This document shows positions 42,525 through 51,475 of a DNA stretch of 64,000 nucleotides, in pieces. The notes under the pieces were generated by a model that did not search any database, was not told the DNA's origin, and worked only from the letters and a program-made list of their open reading frames with translations. The stretch is from positions 2,294,001 through 2,358,000 of the forward strand of contig NZ_JAJEJP010000002.1 of assembly GCF_021390495.1 (NCBI RefSeq), in the 5' to 3' direction. The translations under genes were made by a program, and so were the position numbers. The stretch comes from Paraburkholderia sp. ZP32-5 (GTDB lineage Bacteria; Pseudomonadota; Gammaproteobacteria; Burkholderiales; Burkholderiaceae). Numbering within the stretch: the stretch's first letter is position 1; each line of letters starts with the position of its first letter.

Positions 42525-43451
42525 ATGACGGAAATCGACGATACGTTGCTGATGGCCTATGTCGATGGCGAGCTACCGCCACAAGACCGCCGGGAAATCG
42601 AAAGCAGCATCGCGGCATCGCCGGATCTGGCCGAGCGTGTCGCGCTGTTTAGCGCGTCGCGCCTGCCGTTTCGCGAAGCATTCGCGCAACAGAAGCTGCC
42701 GCCGGTTCCCGACAGCCTGAAGAATACGATCGAGCAGATGGCGCGCGCGCACGCCGCACAACCCGTCGACAGCAGCGCCAATGACGCCCGCATCAATCAC
42801 GACGCGCAGTTGCCGCCGTCGGCGCCGGTGCGCTCGCGCCTGCGCATTGCACCGGCGTGGCTGGCGGTCGCCTTCGTGGCCGGCGCGTTCTGCTTCGGCG
42901 CGGTGCTGCGATTCGCACCGGGGATCGCGCCCGGCGTGAATGTCGGCGGCGATAGCATGGCGTCCGTTGCGACGGGCGCGTCGCCGTGGGTCCAGGCGGC
43001 GGCCGGCTATCAGCAACTCTATGCGCGCGAAACCATCGCGCAGATGCCGGTCGATGCCGGCACGTTGCCGCAATCCATCGAGCAGATTCGTCGCGAAGAT
43101 CAGCTTGCACTGCGCATCCCCGATCTGAGCGAAGCGGGCCTGACGTTCAAGCGCGTGCAGCGGCTTCGTTTCAATGGCCGCGCGCTGATTCAGATCGAGT
43201 ACCTGCCCGAAAACGGAGCGCCGATTGCGTTGTGCGTGATCAAGGAAGCGAAGCCGGATCAGGCGGTGGCTTCGCAGCGCGTCGGCGATATGGATGTCGT
43301 CACATGGCGGCAGGCCGAACTCGGCTACGCGCTGATCGGCAATAGCCAAGGCGTCGATCTCGCGGCGCTCGGCAAACGGATTGCGAATCGCAGCGTTGAG
43401 CAGTTGTTTGGCGCGGTCAATGGCGAGGCTTCTGTCCGGCCGATTGGTTGA
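42525..43451 (+). CDS. Orphan anti-sigma factor, paralogue of the one at 12271
   Basis: The start at 42525 (MTEIDDTLLMAYVDGELPPQDRRE) mirrors the paralogue at 13245 and gives 308 residues; an upstream in-frame ATG at 42468 is possible. It has a sigma-binding N-terminus, one membrane span (WLAVAFVAGAFCFGAVLRFA) and a periplasmic domain with TFKRVQRLRFNGRALIQIEYLPE, nearly the wording of the other copy. No ECF sigma gene lies in front of it, so it may act on the sigma factor at 13242 or be a remnant of a second system. Confidence 0.82.
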   Translation: MTEIDDTLLMAYVDGELPPQDRREIESSIAASPDLAERVALFSASRLPFREAFAQQKLPPVPDSLKNTIEQMARAHAAQPVDSSANDARINHDAQLPPSAPVRSRLRIAPAWLAVAFVAGAFCFGAVLRFAPGIAPGVNVGGDSMASVATGASPWVQAAAGYQQLYARETIAQMPVDAGTLPQSIEQIRREDQLALRIPDLSEAGLTFKRVQRLRFNGRALIQIEYLPENGAPIALCVIKEAKPDQAVASQRVGDMDVVTWRQAELGYALIGNSQGVDLAALGKRIANRSVEQLFGAVNGEASVRPIG

Positions 43452-44015
43452 TAGGTTTTCGCTCGCATAGGTAGCGTCGTGAGCCGCGCGTGCTGGTGAT
43501 CCGCGTGGCCGCTCTCGGTCCTCGAACGCCACCGCGTCGCAAAGTCACGAGAAGCTGGTCGAAATTCACGGCACCGCTGTAGCCATCACGAGCATCGCGA
43601 CCATATCCGCATCCCCTCTTCCGGGTTGATCCGGTCGATCACACGCGCCGCGTATAGCCAACACCAAACGGCAGCGCAAACAGCCCCACACCCATCGCGA
43701 GAATCGCGATCATCGCCTGGCAGCGAACCCCTCCAGCAGACCACTGAGCGCGACAAAGAACCCGCGCACATCGCATCAAATCCAGCCGCAAAACCGCGCA
43801 GCAAGCGCCCCGCTAAACAGCCCGCCAACCAACACATTCATCCCCGCCCCCCAGCGGATGAGATTTTCTCATGGGCTCCTGAGATTTCATCCTTTGCCCG
43901 CCCCCACGCGTTCTCCTAACCTCTGTCGGACGGCGACGACGTCCGTGCCTCGTCCGCGCGGTACGCGCAGTGCCCGCTCGCCGCCACACATAACAAACAT
44001 CCGGAGACAGTCGCC
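43452..44015. other. 564-base gap with a decayed reading frame
   Basis: No intact gene is seen. The middle (about 43586-43842, minus strand) contains pieces of a hydrophobic reading frame broken by stops, listed separately. The right part (43870-44015) probably carries the promoter of the MFS gene. Confidence 0.5.
43586..43842 (-). pseudogene. Remnant of a small membrane protein gene (tentative)
   Basis: From an ATG at 43842 behind GGGGCGGGG, one frame reads MNVLVGGLFSGALAARFCGW then stops. The same frame after the stop gives CDVRGFFVALSGLLEGF, and after a frame change MIAILAMGVGLFALPFGVGY can be read down to 43586. The hydrophobic pieces in series suggest a degraded membrane protein. The family is unknown and chance cannot be excluded. 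Confidence 0.3.
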
Positions 44016-45305
44016 ATGAAAACGATGGAGCTCAGCGCGGCAGCGCCCGCGACGCGACGACGTTGCATCGTCTACGTACTCGTTTTTGGCATCGCGCTGA
44101 TCAACTACTGGGACCGCGCCGTGCTGTCGATCGCGATCCCGGTGCTCACCCGCGAGTTCCACCTGAGCACGGTCACCGCGGGCTATCTGTTGTCGGCTTT
44201 CGTATTGACCTACGCGATCGCGCAGTTGCCGGCCGGCATCGTGCTCGACTGGGTCGGCACGCGCCGCGCGGGCGCCGGCTCGCTCGCGGTATGGTCGGTC
44301 GCCACCGCGTTGACCGCGTACGCAACCGGTGTCGTCAATCTGTTTCTGACGCGCCTGCTGCTCGGGCTCGGCGAATCGGTCACGATGCCGCTGACCGCGC
44401 GCGCCGTGCGCGAATGGGCGCCCGTCAGGGAACGGGGCTTTGCGCAGGCATTCGTGCATTCGGGCCTGCCGGTCGGCACGGCGATCGCCAGTATCGTGGT
44501 CGGCGCAACGGTCGGCGCGCTCGGCTGGCGCACGGCGTTCGTGCTGTCGGGCGCAATAGGACTGCTGTGGGCCGTGATCTGGTTCGCCGTTTATCGCGAG
44601 CCGCTGACGTGCCGCTGGCTCGCCACACCCGAACGCGAACTGATTCTGGCCGACCGGCCAGCCGTGCCGGCCAATGCCGCCGCCAATCCGCTGCGCGGCC
44701 TCGGCCGCCTGCTGAAGAATCGCACGATGTGGGGGCTCTTTCTGACGCAAGGCTGCGTCAACTACGCGAACTACTTTCTGCTGAGCTGGCTGCCGAGCTA
44801 CTTCATTCACGCGTACGGTATCAATATCAACGGCTCGGGTCAGGCAACCGGAATCGTCTATTTCTCAGCCGCGATCCTGATGATCTGCTTCGGTGTCGTC
44901 TCCGATCGCGTGACGCGCCGCTATCGCGTCGAATCGGGCAAGCGCCGCTATGTGGTCGCAGCGCTCGCGCTCGGCGGCAGCGTGATCGGTCTGACGCCGT
45001 TGTTGTCGTCGCACGTTGCGCAGCTGACGGTGATGGCGATCTCGACCGGCTGCGTGTTGAGTGTATTCGCAAACAACGTATCGCTCGCCAACGACCTGCT
45101 CGACGACCCGCGCTATGTCGGCACCGCGGTCGGCTGGCTTCAGTTGGGCGGCAATCTGTTCGGTCTCGCCGCACCCGTTGCGACCGGCTATATCGTCGCG
45201 CACACCGGCGGCTACAGCGCGGCGTTCGGCGTAGCCGGCGCACTGCTGCTCGCGGGCGCGCTCACCGCAATCACGATGACGCGCCGCCCGGTTTCCGGCC
45301 TCTGA
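44016..45305 (+). CDS. MFS transporter, anion:cation symporter (ACS) type
   Basis: This 429-residue protein has 12 membrane spans. FGIALINYWDRAVLSIAIP near residue 30 and a GESVTMPLTARAVREWAP stretch in span 4-5 are typical of ACS-family carriers (tartrate, phthalate, glucarate, hexuronate). It should import an organic anion with protons. It lies convergent to the LysR gene; the enzyme cluster on the far side of that regulator is the likely use of the substrate. Confidence 0.87.
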   Translation: MKTMELSAAAPATRRRCIVYVLVFGIALINYWDRAVLSIAIPVLTREFHLSTVTAGYLLSAFVLTYAIAQLPAGIVLDWVGTRRAGAGSLAVWSVATALTAYATGVVNLFLTRLLLGLGESVTMPLTARAVREWAPVRERGFAQAFVHSGLPVGTAIASIVVGATVGALGWRTAFVLSGAIGLLWAVIWFAVYREPLTCRWLATPERELILADRPAVPANAAANPLRGLGRLLKNRTMWGLFLTQGCVNYANYFLLSWLPSYFIHAYGININGSGQATGIVYFSAAILMICFGVVSDRVTRRYRVESGKRRYVVAALALGGSVIGLTPLLSSHVAQLTVMAISTGCVLSVFANNVSLANDLLDDPRYVGTAVGWLQLGGNLFGLAAPVATGYIVAHTGGYSAAFGVAGALLLAGALTAITMTRRPVSGL

Positions 45306-45365
45306 GCGATGAGCCGCGCCGTCATGACATTCGATGATCCGCGTGGCGATGACCGCACCGCTCGC

Positions 45366-46262
45366 CTACGCTTCCGCCCTTGCCGCTGTCAGCAACCAAT
45401 CGCGCAGCCGCACGATCTTGTCCTCATCGGCGCGCTCGGGCGGACACACCAGGTGATAACCGCGCGCGCGGCGCAACACGAATGGATGCGGCGTAATCAG
45501 CCGTCCCGCGGCCAGATCGCGAACCGCATATTTGCGCTGCACCAGCGCCACGCCGAGTCCTTCGAGTGCAAAGCCGAACACGATGCTGACGTCCTCGAAG
45601 AACATGTCGTGCGCGCCGAGACTGCGCTCGCCACCCACCGCGCGAATCCAGTCGCTCCATTGATCGCGCAGCCGCGAGTGCAGGAAAGGCAGCGCGAACA
45701 GACTGTCGAGCGAGCGCTCGGCATTGAGCCGCACCGCGAGTTTCGGCGCGAGAACAGGGATCAATTCGTCGCTGAAGATCAGATCGTGACGCCAGCCGGG
45801 CCCGCTGCCGTCGCCATACACGATGCCGAGATCGACGTGGTCGTGCCGGAAATCGACGGGCTCGACACCGGACGTCAGACGCAGCTTGATGTCCGGATGA
45901 GCGCTCTGAAAATCGGCGAGCCGCGGAATCAGCCATTGCGTAAAGAACGTGCTGTAGCCGCGCAAATTGAGAATCTGATGCGGTCCGGTCGCGACCAGCT
46001 CCTGCGTCGCGACCGCGATCCGCGAAAGGCAATGAGTCAGCGTCGCGCCATACACCGAGGCACCGGGCGTCAGCGTCAAGCGGCTGGCGCTCGCGCTGCG
46101 CTCGAACAGGCGGAAGCCCAGCCACTCTTCGAGCGATCTGATCTGGTGACTCACGGCGCTTTGCGAAATGTTCAACTCGTGCGCGGCCTCGGTAAAGCTC
46201 AGATGGCGCGACGCGCATTCGAAGACTCTCAACGCTTTGAGCGGGGGAAGTTGATTGTTCAT
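45366..46262 (-). CDS. LysR family regulator (GcvA-like)
   Basis: The 298-residue protein starts MNNQLPPLKALRVFECASRH with helix-turn-helix SFTEAAHELNISQSAVSHQI, the wording of the GcvA/AmpR subgroup. It is divergent from the 46356-49799 catabolic operon across 93 bases and probably controls it. Confidence 0.9.
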   Translation of the reverse strand: MNNQLPPLKALRVFECASRHLSFTEAAHELNISQSAVSHQIRSLEEWLGFRLFERSASASRLTLTPGASVYGATLTHCLSRIAVATQELVATGPHQILNLRGYSTFFTQWLIPRLADFQSAHPDIKLRLTSGVEPVDFRHDHVDLGIVYGDGSGPGWRHDLIFSDELIPVLAPKLAVRLNAERSLDSLFALPFLHSRLRDQWSDWIRAVGGERSLGAHDMFFEDVSIVFGFALEGLGVALVQRKYAVRDLAAGRLITPHPFVLRRARGYHLVCPPERADEDKIVRLRDWLLTAARAEA

Positions 46263-46355
46263 GCAGTCAGTGACCTGAATCAGAACCCAGAGCGCAATTT
46301 ACCCGATTGAATCGGTCATTTCACTTCCATACGGAACAAACAGAAAGGAGAAGCG

Positions 46356-46637
46356 ATGTTATTTCTGGTGATCAGCACACCGCGTGCCGAACATCCGTCG
46401 ACGCTCGTCGGCGACCGGACCCGTTACTGGGACTGGATGCGTCCGTTGCTGAACGACGGACTCGCGCGCTCGGTCCATGCGCGCGTCGGACGCGGCGCGG
46501 TGGCGCTATTCGACGTGCCGTCGAACGAAGTACTGCATCGGCTGTTGAACGAATGGGCGGACATCATTGCCGCGCATTTCGACGTTTATCCATTGCTCGA
46601 CGAGGACACGGCGAAAGCGTTCCTGCGTACGCAGTAA
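46356..46637 (+). CDS. Muconolactone isomerase-like small protein
   Basis: The ATG at 46356 follows AAAGGAGAAG; 93 residues. MLFLVISTP at the start and AVALFDVPSNEVLHRLLNEW in the middle match the ferredoxin-like dimeric alpha/beta-barrel of muconolactone delta-isomerases and related DUF proteins. It is the first gene of the operon; a role in isomerising a lactone intermediate is inferred. Confidence 0.65.
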   Translation: MLFLVISTPRAEHPSTLVGDRTRYWDWMRPLLNDGLARSVHARVGRGAVALFDVPSNEVLHRLLNEWADIIAAHFDVYPLLDEDTAKAFLRTQ

Positions 46638-46668
46638 GCGCCGCGCTCTTTCCTGGAGAAACCAGTCG

Positions 46669-47460
46669 ATGAACTACGATATCGATTTCCCGTCCTTGCG
46701 CGACGAAGTCAGCGCGCAGGAATGGCAAACCCGCGTAACGCTCGCGGCGTGCTACCGGCTGCTGGACCGGTTCGGCATGACCGACCTGATCTACAACCAC
46801 ATCACCGCGAAGATTCCCGGCACCGACGATCATCTGCTGATCAATCTGTACGGAATGACGTACCGCGAAATCACCGCGTCGAGCCTCGTCAAGATCGACC
46901 TCGACGGCAATATCCTCGCGAAGCCGCCCACCGATTACGGCATCAACAAGTCCGGCTATGTGATTCACGGCGCGATCCACGCGGCGCGTCCCGACGTGAA
47001 CTGCGTGATTCACACGCATACCCGCGCGGGCATGGCGGTGGCCGCGATGAAACAGGGGCTGCTGCCGTTGACGCAAACCGGCATTCGCTTCGTCGGCCAT
47101 CTCGGCTATCACGACTACGAAGGCCCGGCGATCGATCTCGCCGAACAGCAGCGGCTGGTCCGCGACCTTGGCCCGCACAACGCGATGGTGTTGCGCTCGC
47201 ATGGTCTGTTGACCTGCGGCCCATCGGTGCCGCAGGCATTTAACACGATGTATCAACTGGAGATGGCGTGCCGCGCGCAGGTCGATGCGATGTCCGGCGG
47301 CGCCGACTTGAACATCCCATCGGACGAGACGCTGGCGCGCACCGCGCATCTGTATCAGCCGGGCACGCGTCGTCCGTACGGCGAACTCGAATGGCCGGCG
47401 ATGCTGCGGCTGCTGCGGGCCGGCATCGTCGCCGGCGGTGCCGATGACTTTGCCCGTTGA
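46669..47460 (+). CDS. Class II aldolase/adducin family protein
   Basis: The start at 46669 follows TGGAGA; 263 residues. Zinc-binding histidines are seen in VIHTHTRAGM and LRSHGLLTCG, and the FGMTDLIYNHITAKIPG segment is family-typical. Members are aldolases or decarboxylases for hydroxy acids. It sits 31 bases after the MIase-like gene and 21 bases before the amidohydrolase gene. Confidence 0.87.
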   Translation: MNYDIDFPSLRDEVSAQEWQTRVTLAACYRLLDRFGMTDLIYNHITAKIPGTDDHLLINLYGMTYREITASSLVKIDLDGNILAKPPTDYGINKSGYVIHGAIHAARPDVNCVIHTHTRAGMAVAAMKQGLLPLTQTGIRFVGHLGYHDYEGPAIDLAEQQRLVRDLGPHNAMVLRSHGLLTCGPSVPQAFNTMYQLEMACRAQVDAMSGGADLNIPSDETLARTAHLYQPGTRRPYGELEWPAMLRLLRAGIVAGGADDFAR

Positions 47461-47481
47461 ACAACGCGCCACGGTGACTGC

Positions 47482-48405
47482 ATGAACGACCTTTCCTCTC
47501 TGCCGATCGCGCTGCCGGCAGCGCCTCTATTGCCGGGTCCGCTGGACGACATCCGCGCTCCCGGCGAGCGCTTTCCCGCCGGTTCGTGCGACTGCCACGC
47601 GCATGTGTTCGGCCCGGACCATCTGTACCCTTACATCGGCAACGCCGCGTACCGCTTCCCGCTGACCACCGTCGAACGCTTCGAGGCGATGCTCGCGACG
47701 CTCGGTTGCACGCGCGCCGTGCTGATTCAGCCGAGCGTCTACGGCACGGACAATCGCTGCATGCTCGCGGCGCTGCGCGCGCGGCCCGACACGCTGCGCG
47801 GTGTCGCCGTGGTCGACCCGGACATCAGCGACGCCGAACTGCTCGAACTCGACGCGGCGGGCGTCAAAGGCATCCGCATCAATGTGTCGTCGAAAACCTC
47901 GGTGCTGCGCATCGACGACGCGCCGCGGCTCGCCGCCCGTATCGCGCCGCTCGGCTGGCATCTGCAGTTCTTCGCGAAGCTCGATCAGATGCCGGAACTC
48001 GGCGAGCGGCTACGCGCGCTGCCGGTGCGTTGCGTGATCGATCACTTCGGTCATATCGACGCGAACGACGGCGCGAGCGGCGCGGGCTTCAGGCAACTGC
48101 TCGAACTCGCGGCACTCGATCACGTCTGGTTCAAGCTGGTGGGGCCCTACCGTCTATCGACGCGAGCGCCGCGCTTTCCCGACGTGACGCCGCTCGCGCG
48201 CCGCCTGATCGACACGGCACCGGAGCGCTGCGTGTGGGCGAGTGACTGGCCGCACCCGAACGCATCACCGATGCCGAACGACGGCGACCTCGCCGACGCG
48301 CTGTTCGACTGGGCACCTGATCCGACGATCCGGCGACGCATCCTCGTCGACAATCCGGCGCAGTTGTACGGTTTCGACGCTGCCGCGGCTTCGCGCGCGA
48401 GCTGA
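47482..48405 (+). CDS. Amidohydrolase, 2-pyrone-4,6-dicarboxylate lactonase-like
   Basis: This 307-residue TIM-barrel amidohydrolase starts its core with GSCDCHAHVFGPDHLYPY, wording close to LigI-type 2-pyrone-4,6-dicarboxylate lactonases. CVIDHFGHID and the C-terminal CVWASDWPHPN supply further active-site residues. Together with the class II aldolase, which could cleave the opened product, it suggests catabolism of an aromatic-derived dicarboxylate. Confidence 0.85.
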   Translation: MNDLSSLPIALPAAPLLPGPLDDIRAPGERFPAGSCDCHAHVFGPDHLYPYIGNAAYRFPLTTVERFEAMLATLGCTRAVLIQPSVYGTDNRCMLAALRARPDTLRGVAVVDPDISDAELLELDAAGVKGIRINVSSKTSVLRIDDAPRLAARIAPLGWHLQFFAKLDQMPELGERLRALPVRCVIDHFGHIDANDGASGAGFRQLLELAALDHVWFKLVGPYRLSTRAPRFPDVTPLARRLIDTAPERCVWASDWPHPNASPMPNDGDLADALFDWAPDPTIRRRILVDNPAQLYGFDAAAASRAS

Positions 48406-48503
48406 ACGCGTGAACTGAACACATGAGCTGAACGCACCAGCGCAACACCACGCCGTGGCGCGTACGCGTGCCGCGGCCACAACGACAATAATCGGAGACA
48501 ACG

Positions 48504-49799
48504 ATGTGGAAGAACCTGAACGCGCTCGAAAAGCGCACCATGATCGGCTGCTTTGCCGGCTGGTCGCTCGATGCGCTCGATGCCCAGGCCTACAGCTTCG
48601 TGATGCCAGCGCTGCTCGGCCTGTGGGGCATCAGCCGCGGCCAGGCCGGAATGCTCGGCACCGTCACGCTGCTCGTGTCCGCGTTCGGCGGCTGGTTCGT
48701 CGGCATGTTCAGCGACCGTTACGGCCGCGTGCGCGTGTTGCAGATCACCGTCGTCTGGTACGCGGTCTTCACGTTTCTGAGCGGCTTCACGCAGAACTTC
48801 GAGCAGTTGTTCGTCTGCCGGGCGCTGCAAGGCCTCGGCTTCGGCGGCGAATGGGCGGCGGGCGCGGTGCTGATCGGCGAAGTGATCCGCGACGAGTATC
48901 GCGGCCGCGCGGTCGGCATCGTGCAAAGCGGCTGGGCGATCGGCTGGGGCGCGGCGGCGCTGTTGTTCGGCGTCGTGTTCTCGCGGTTTCCCGACGCGCT
49001 CGCGTGGCGGATCATGTTCTGGACCGGTCTGCTCCCGGCGTTCGGCGCGATCTGGATGCGCGGAAAGCTGCGTGAGCCCGAAGCGTCCGCGCCGGCCCGG
49101 CAGGCCGCGCGCAATACCTCGGTCGCCGCGCAGATCGGCATTATTTTCACGCGCCCCTATCTGGCGACGACGATCAAGGCAGCCGCGCTCGCCACGGGTG
49201 CAACCGGCGGGTCGTACTCGTTCGTCGTATGGCTGCCGACCTATCTGAAAACGGTCCGACATATGTCGGTAATCGGCACGACCGCTTTCACCACTGTGCT
49301 GATCGCCGGTTCCTTCGTGGGCTTTCTGGCCGGCGCGTATCTATGCGATGCGATCGGACGGCGCCGCACGTTCATGGTCAGCACGATCGGCTCGGCGATC
49401 ATGCTGGTGCTGTATATGGGCATCTCGCTGCCCGACAACCTGATGCTCGTGCTCGGCTTTCCGCTCGGCTTCTGCGCGTACATGATGTTCTCGCCGATGG
49501 GACCTTATATGACCGAGCTGTTCCCGAGCGCGATCCGCGGCACCGCGCAGGGCTTCTGCTACAACTTCGGCCGGGGGATAGGCGCGCTGTTTCCCGGTGT
49601 GATCGGCTTGCTCGGCTCGATGCTGCCGCTTGGCGGCACGATCGTCGCGTTCGGTGTCAGTGCGTACGCAATCATGCTGATCGCCATCGCGTTGCTGCCG
49701 GAGACGGCCGGCCGCGCGCTCGATGCCGGGGCGCCGTCCGTGCCGGCCAGCGAGTCCGAAGAATCCTATCGTCGGGAGCTAAGCACCGATAGCCGATGA
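48504..49799 (+). CDS. MFS transporter, metabolite:H+ symporter type
   Basis: The 431-residue protein has 12 spans with MIGCFAGWSLDALDAQAYSF at the start and MFSDRYGRVRVLQITVVWY in loop 2-3. YdjE/JEN/sialic-acid-type symporters share this layout. It is the last gene of the LysR-linked operon and probably brings in its substrate; the ACS carrier at 44016 may serve a related compound. Confidence 0.87.
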   Translation: MWKNLNALEKRTMIGCFAGWSLDALDAQAYSFVMPALLGLWGISRGQAGMLGTVTLLVSAFGGWFVGMFSDRYGRVRVLQITVVWYAVFTFLSGFTQNFEQLFVCRALQGLGFGGEWAAGAVLIGEVIRDEYRGRAVGIVQSGWAIGWGAAALLFGVVFSRFPDALAWRIMFWTGLLPAFGAIWMRGKLREPEASAPARQAARNTSVAAQIGIIFTRPYLATTIKAAALATGATGGSYSFVVWLPTYLKTVRHMSVIGTTAFTTVLIAGSFVGFLAGAYLCDAIGRRRTFMVSTIGSAIMLVLYMGISLPDNLMLVLGFPLGFCAYMMFSPMGPYMTELFPSAIRGTAQGFCYNFGRGIGALFPGVIGLLGSMLPLGGTIVAFGVSAYAIMLIAIALLPETAGRALDAGAPSVPASESEESYRRELSTDSR

Positions 49800-49805
49800 C
49801 GAGCA

Positions 49806-49835
49806 CCCCGCTTTGGGGCCGACGGCGCCGCCGTC
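49806..49835. terminator. Candidate terminator between convergent genes
   Basis: Two small stems, CCCC-N5-GGGG (49806-49818) and GACGGC-N3-GCCGTC (49821-49835), lie between the transporter stop and the stop of the convergent small gene, overlapping the latter. Confidence 0.3.
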
Positions 49836-50106
49836 AGTCCCCGAACGGGTTGATGCTCTCCTTCGCTTCAGTACGAAGGTTGTATTCCGCGCGCACGGCC
49901 TTGAGCACATCGTCGATGCCGCGCTCGAAGCCGGCCGCGTTACCGAAGTGCTTCATGGTCCAGTTGCAGCCGGTCTTGTCCTCGTCCTGCAATTGCGGCC
50001 GCAGCACACGAATCTTCACACCATCATCGACGACTTCCTGCAATCGATGAATTCGCCGATCGACCTCCTGCTGTAGCTGCGAAGCATTGAGCATCTTGCG
50101 GATCAT
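49834..50106 (-). CDS. Conserved-looking hypothetical protein, 90 residues
   Basis: ATG 50106 follows GGAAGGAGAC; 90 residues, hydrophilic, with an N-terminal helix (MLNASQLQQEVDRRIHRLQE) and TGCNWTMKHFGNAAGFERGI. I do not recognise the family. It stands alone, convergent to the transporter gene. Confidence 0.6.
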   Translation of the reverse strand: MIRKMLNASQLQQEVDRRIHRLQEVVDDGVKIRVLRPQLQDEDKTGCNWTMKHFGNAAGFERGIDDVLKAVRAEYNLRTEAKESINPFGD

Positions 50107-50350
50107 CCGGGTCTCCTTCCATTGTTCGAGCCAGTCCGGCATCAGTCAGGCGCCGCGCGGCCGGTGGTGGCCGGTGGCGGCCTGTTGCGCCTCCATCATA
50201 CGCACGTCATGGACCGGCGTTATTTACCGGTAACTCGCCGGCGCTAACGCAAGCGCTAACATAGACGGCGAATAGTTAAGCCAAATGCTGGCGCGTGAAC
50301 TTTGCCCGCACTATGCTGACAAATAAAAACATCGTAATCCGGACCTGGTC

Positions 50351-50749
50351 ATGCCAAGCGTACTACTGGTCGATGATGATGCGCAGACGCTCGAAGCGTG
50401 GGCCGCCCTGTGCGCCGCCGATGGTTTCGAAGTGACGAGCGCAAGCGACGGCCAGTCGGCGCTGGCCGCGTTCATGGAATCCCCGGTGGATGTAGTTGTT
50501 GCCGACTGGCGCATGCCGGTCATGTCGGGCAGCGAACTCTGTCACCGTTTGCGCACGGTCCCCGGCTTGCCGGATGTCGCCTTTATCCTGATCTCGGGAG
50601 AACCGTCGCCCCCCGCCTTTGTCAGCTACGACGGGTTTCTGCGCAAACCCGTTGACGGCAGCGTGCTGCTTGCCACGATGCGGCGTCTGCTGGTCGAACG
50701 GGTCACGCATCGGGGCTCGCGGGGCTCGCGGAACAGCAAAAAAACCTGA
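50351..50749 (+). CDS. Stand-alone response regulator receiver
   Basis: This 132-residue protein is a complete receiver domain: acidic pair in LLVDDDAQ, phospho-acceptor Asp52 in VVVADWRMP, and Lys in FLRKPVDG. No output domain or kinase is adjacent. It could work in a phosphorelay or bind another protein. Confidence 0.88.
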   Translation: MPSVLLVDDDAQTLEAWAALCAADGFEVTSASDGQSALAAFMESPVDVVVADWRMPVMSGSELCHRLRTVPGLPDVAFILISGEPSPPAFVSYDGFLRKPVDGSVLLATMRRLLVERVTHRGSRGSRNSKKT

Positions 50750-50791
50750 GCCGGCAGCGTCGTTCACGCGGCGAGCGCCGCTGCAGCGGCG

Positions 50792-51295
50792 CTACGCGTC
50801 GAACGAATTAACCGGACCAATGAAGTCCATCTTCCCCAAGTCGACGCCATTCGCACGCAAGATCGCGTAAGCCATCGCGACATGGAAGTAGACGTTCGGA
50901 ATCACGATCTGCAGCAGATAATTTTCTCCGGTCAATTTGCCCGGCACCCACGACACCTTGACGACCTGGCCCGCAGCATCGGCATACCGTTCGGCCGCCA
51001 CGCTCTCGGCGAACTCGATCGTCTTGCGCAAGCGCGCACGTGCGTCTTCGAGCGTTTGCTCATTGTCCTCATGTCGCGGAGGTTGCTGTCCCGACAGCCA
51101 CGCGGCGCCCCCCTTCAGATAGTCGCAAGCGCTTTGTATCTGATAGAGCAAGCCGGCCATGTCGGGCGCGAGACGCGTCGACAGCAGAACATCGACATCG
51201 AACTTCTTTGCGTTCGCGAAGCGCTCGGCCTTGTCGAGATACGTTTCCATCGATCTGACTGCCTGCACGCATTGCGCGATAGCCTGTGCATACAT
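50792..51295 (-). CDS. DUF1993 family protein
   Basis: ATG 51295 follows GGAGACCC; 167 residues. The pattern YAQAIAQCVQAVRSMETYLDK, then LAPDMAGLLYQIQSACDYLK, HFHxx-like NVYFHVAMAYAILRANG and GKMDFIGP is that of DUF1993, a four-helix DinB-like fold of unknown function. Divergent from the LysR gene at 51476. Confidence 0.85.
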   Translation of the reverse strand: MYAQAIAQCVQAVRSMETYLDKAERFANAKKFDVDVLLSTRLAPDMAGLLYQIQSACDYLKGGAAWLSGQQPPRHEDNEQTLEDARARLRKTIEFAESVAAERYADAAGQVVKVSWVPGKLTGENYLLQIVIPNVYFHVAMAYAILRANGVDLGKMDFIGPVNSFDA

Positions 51296-51475
51296 TGTGG
51301 GTCTCCAAACACTGATGTTTTCGCAACATAACGCAACTGCGTGACGATGCGAACGTTTGATTAAAGGGCATTCTTAACAGGCATTCGCTACTGCGCCCGC
51401 CATCGCGAATTCCGGCCCCGGCGAGCCGTTTCCCCCTACAATACTGCGACCTGATTTCACGAGAGAGCGAACGCG

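Noticed and set aside
43626..43919. 97-codon plus-strand frame before the MFS gene
   Set aside because: Low-complexity Pro/Ser/Arg sequence without ribosome site; the opposite strand better explains the region as a decayed membrane protein.
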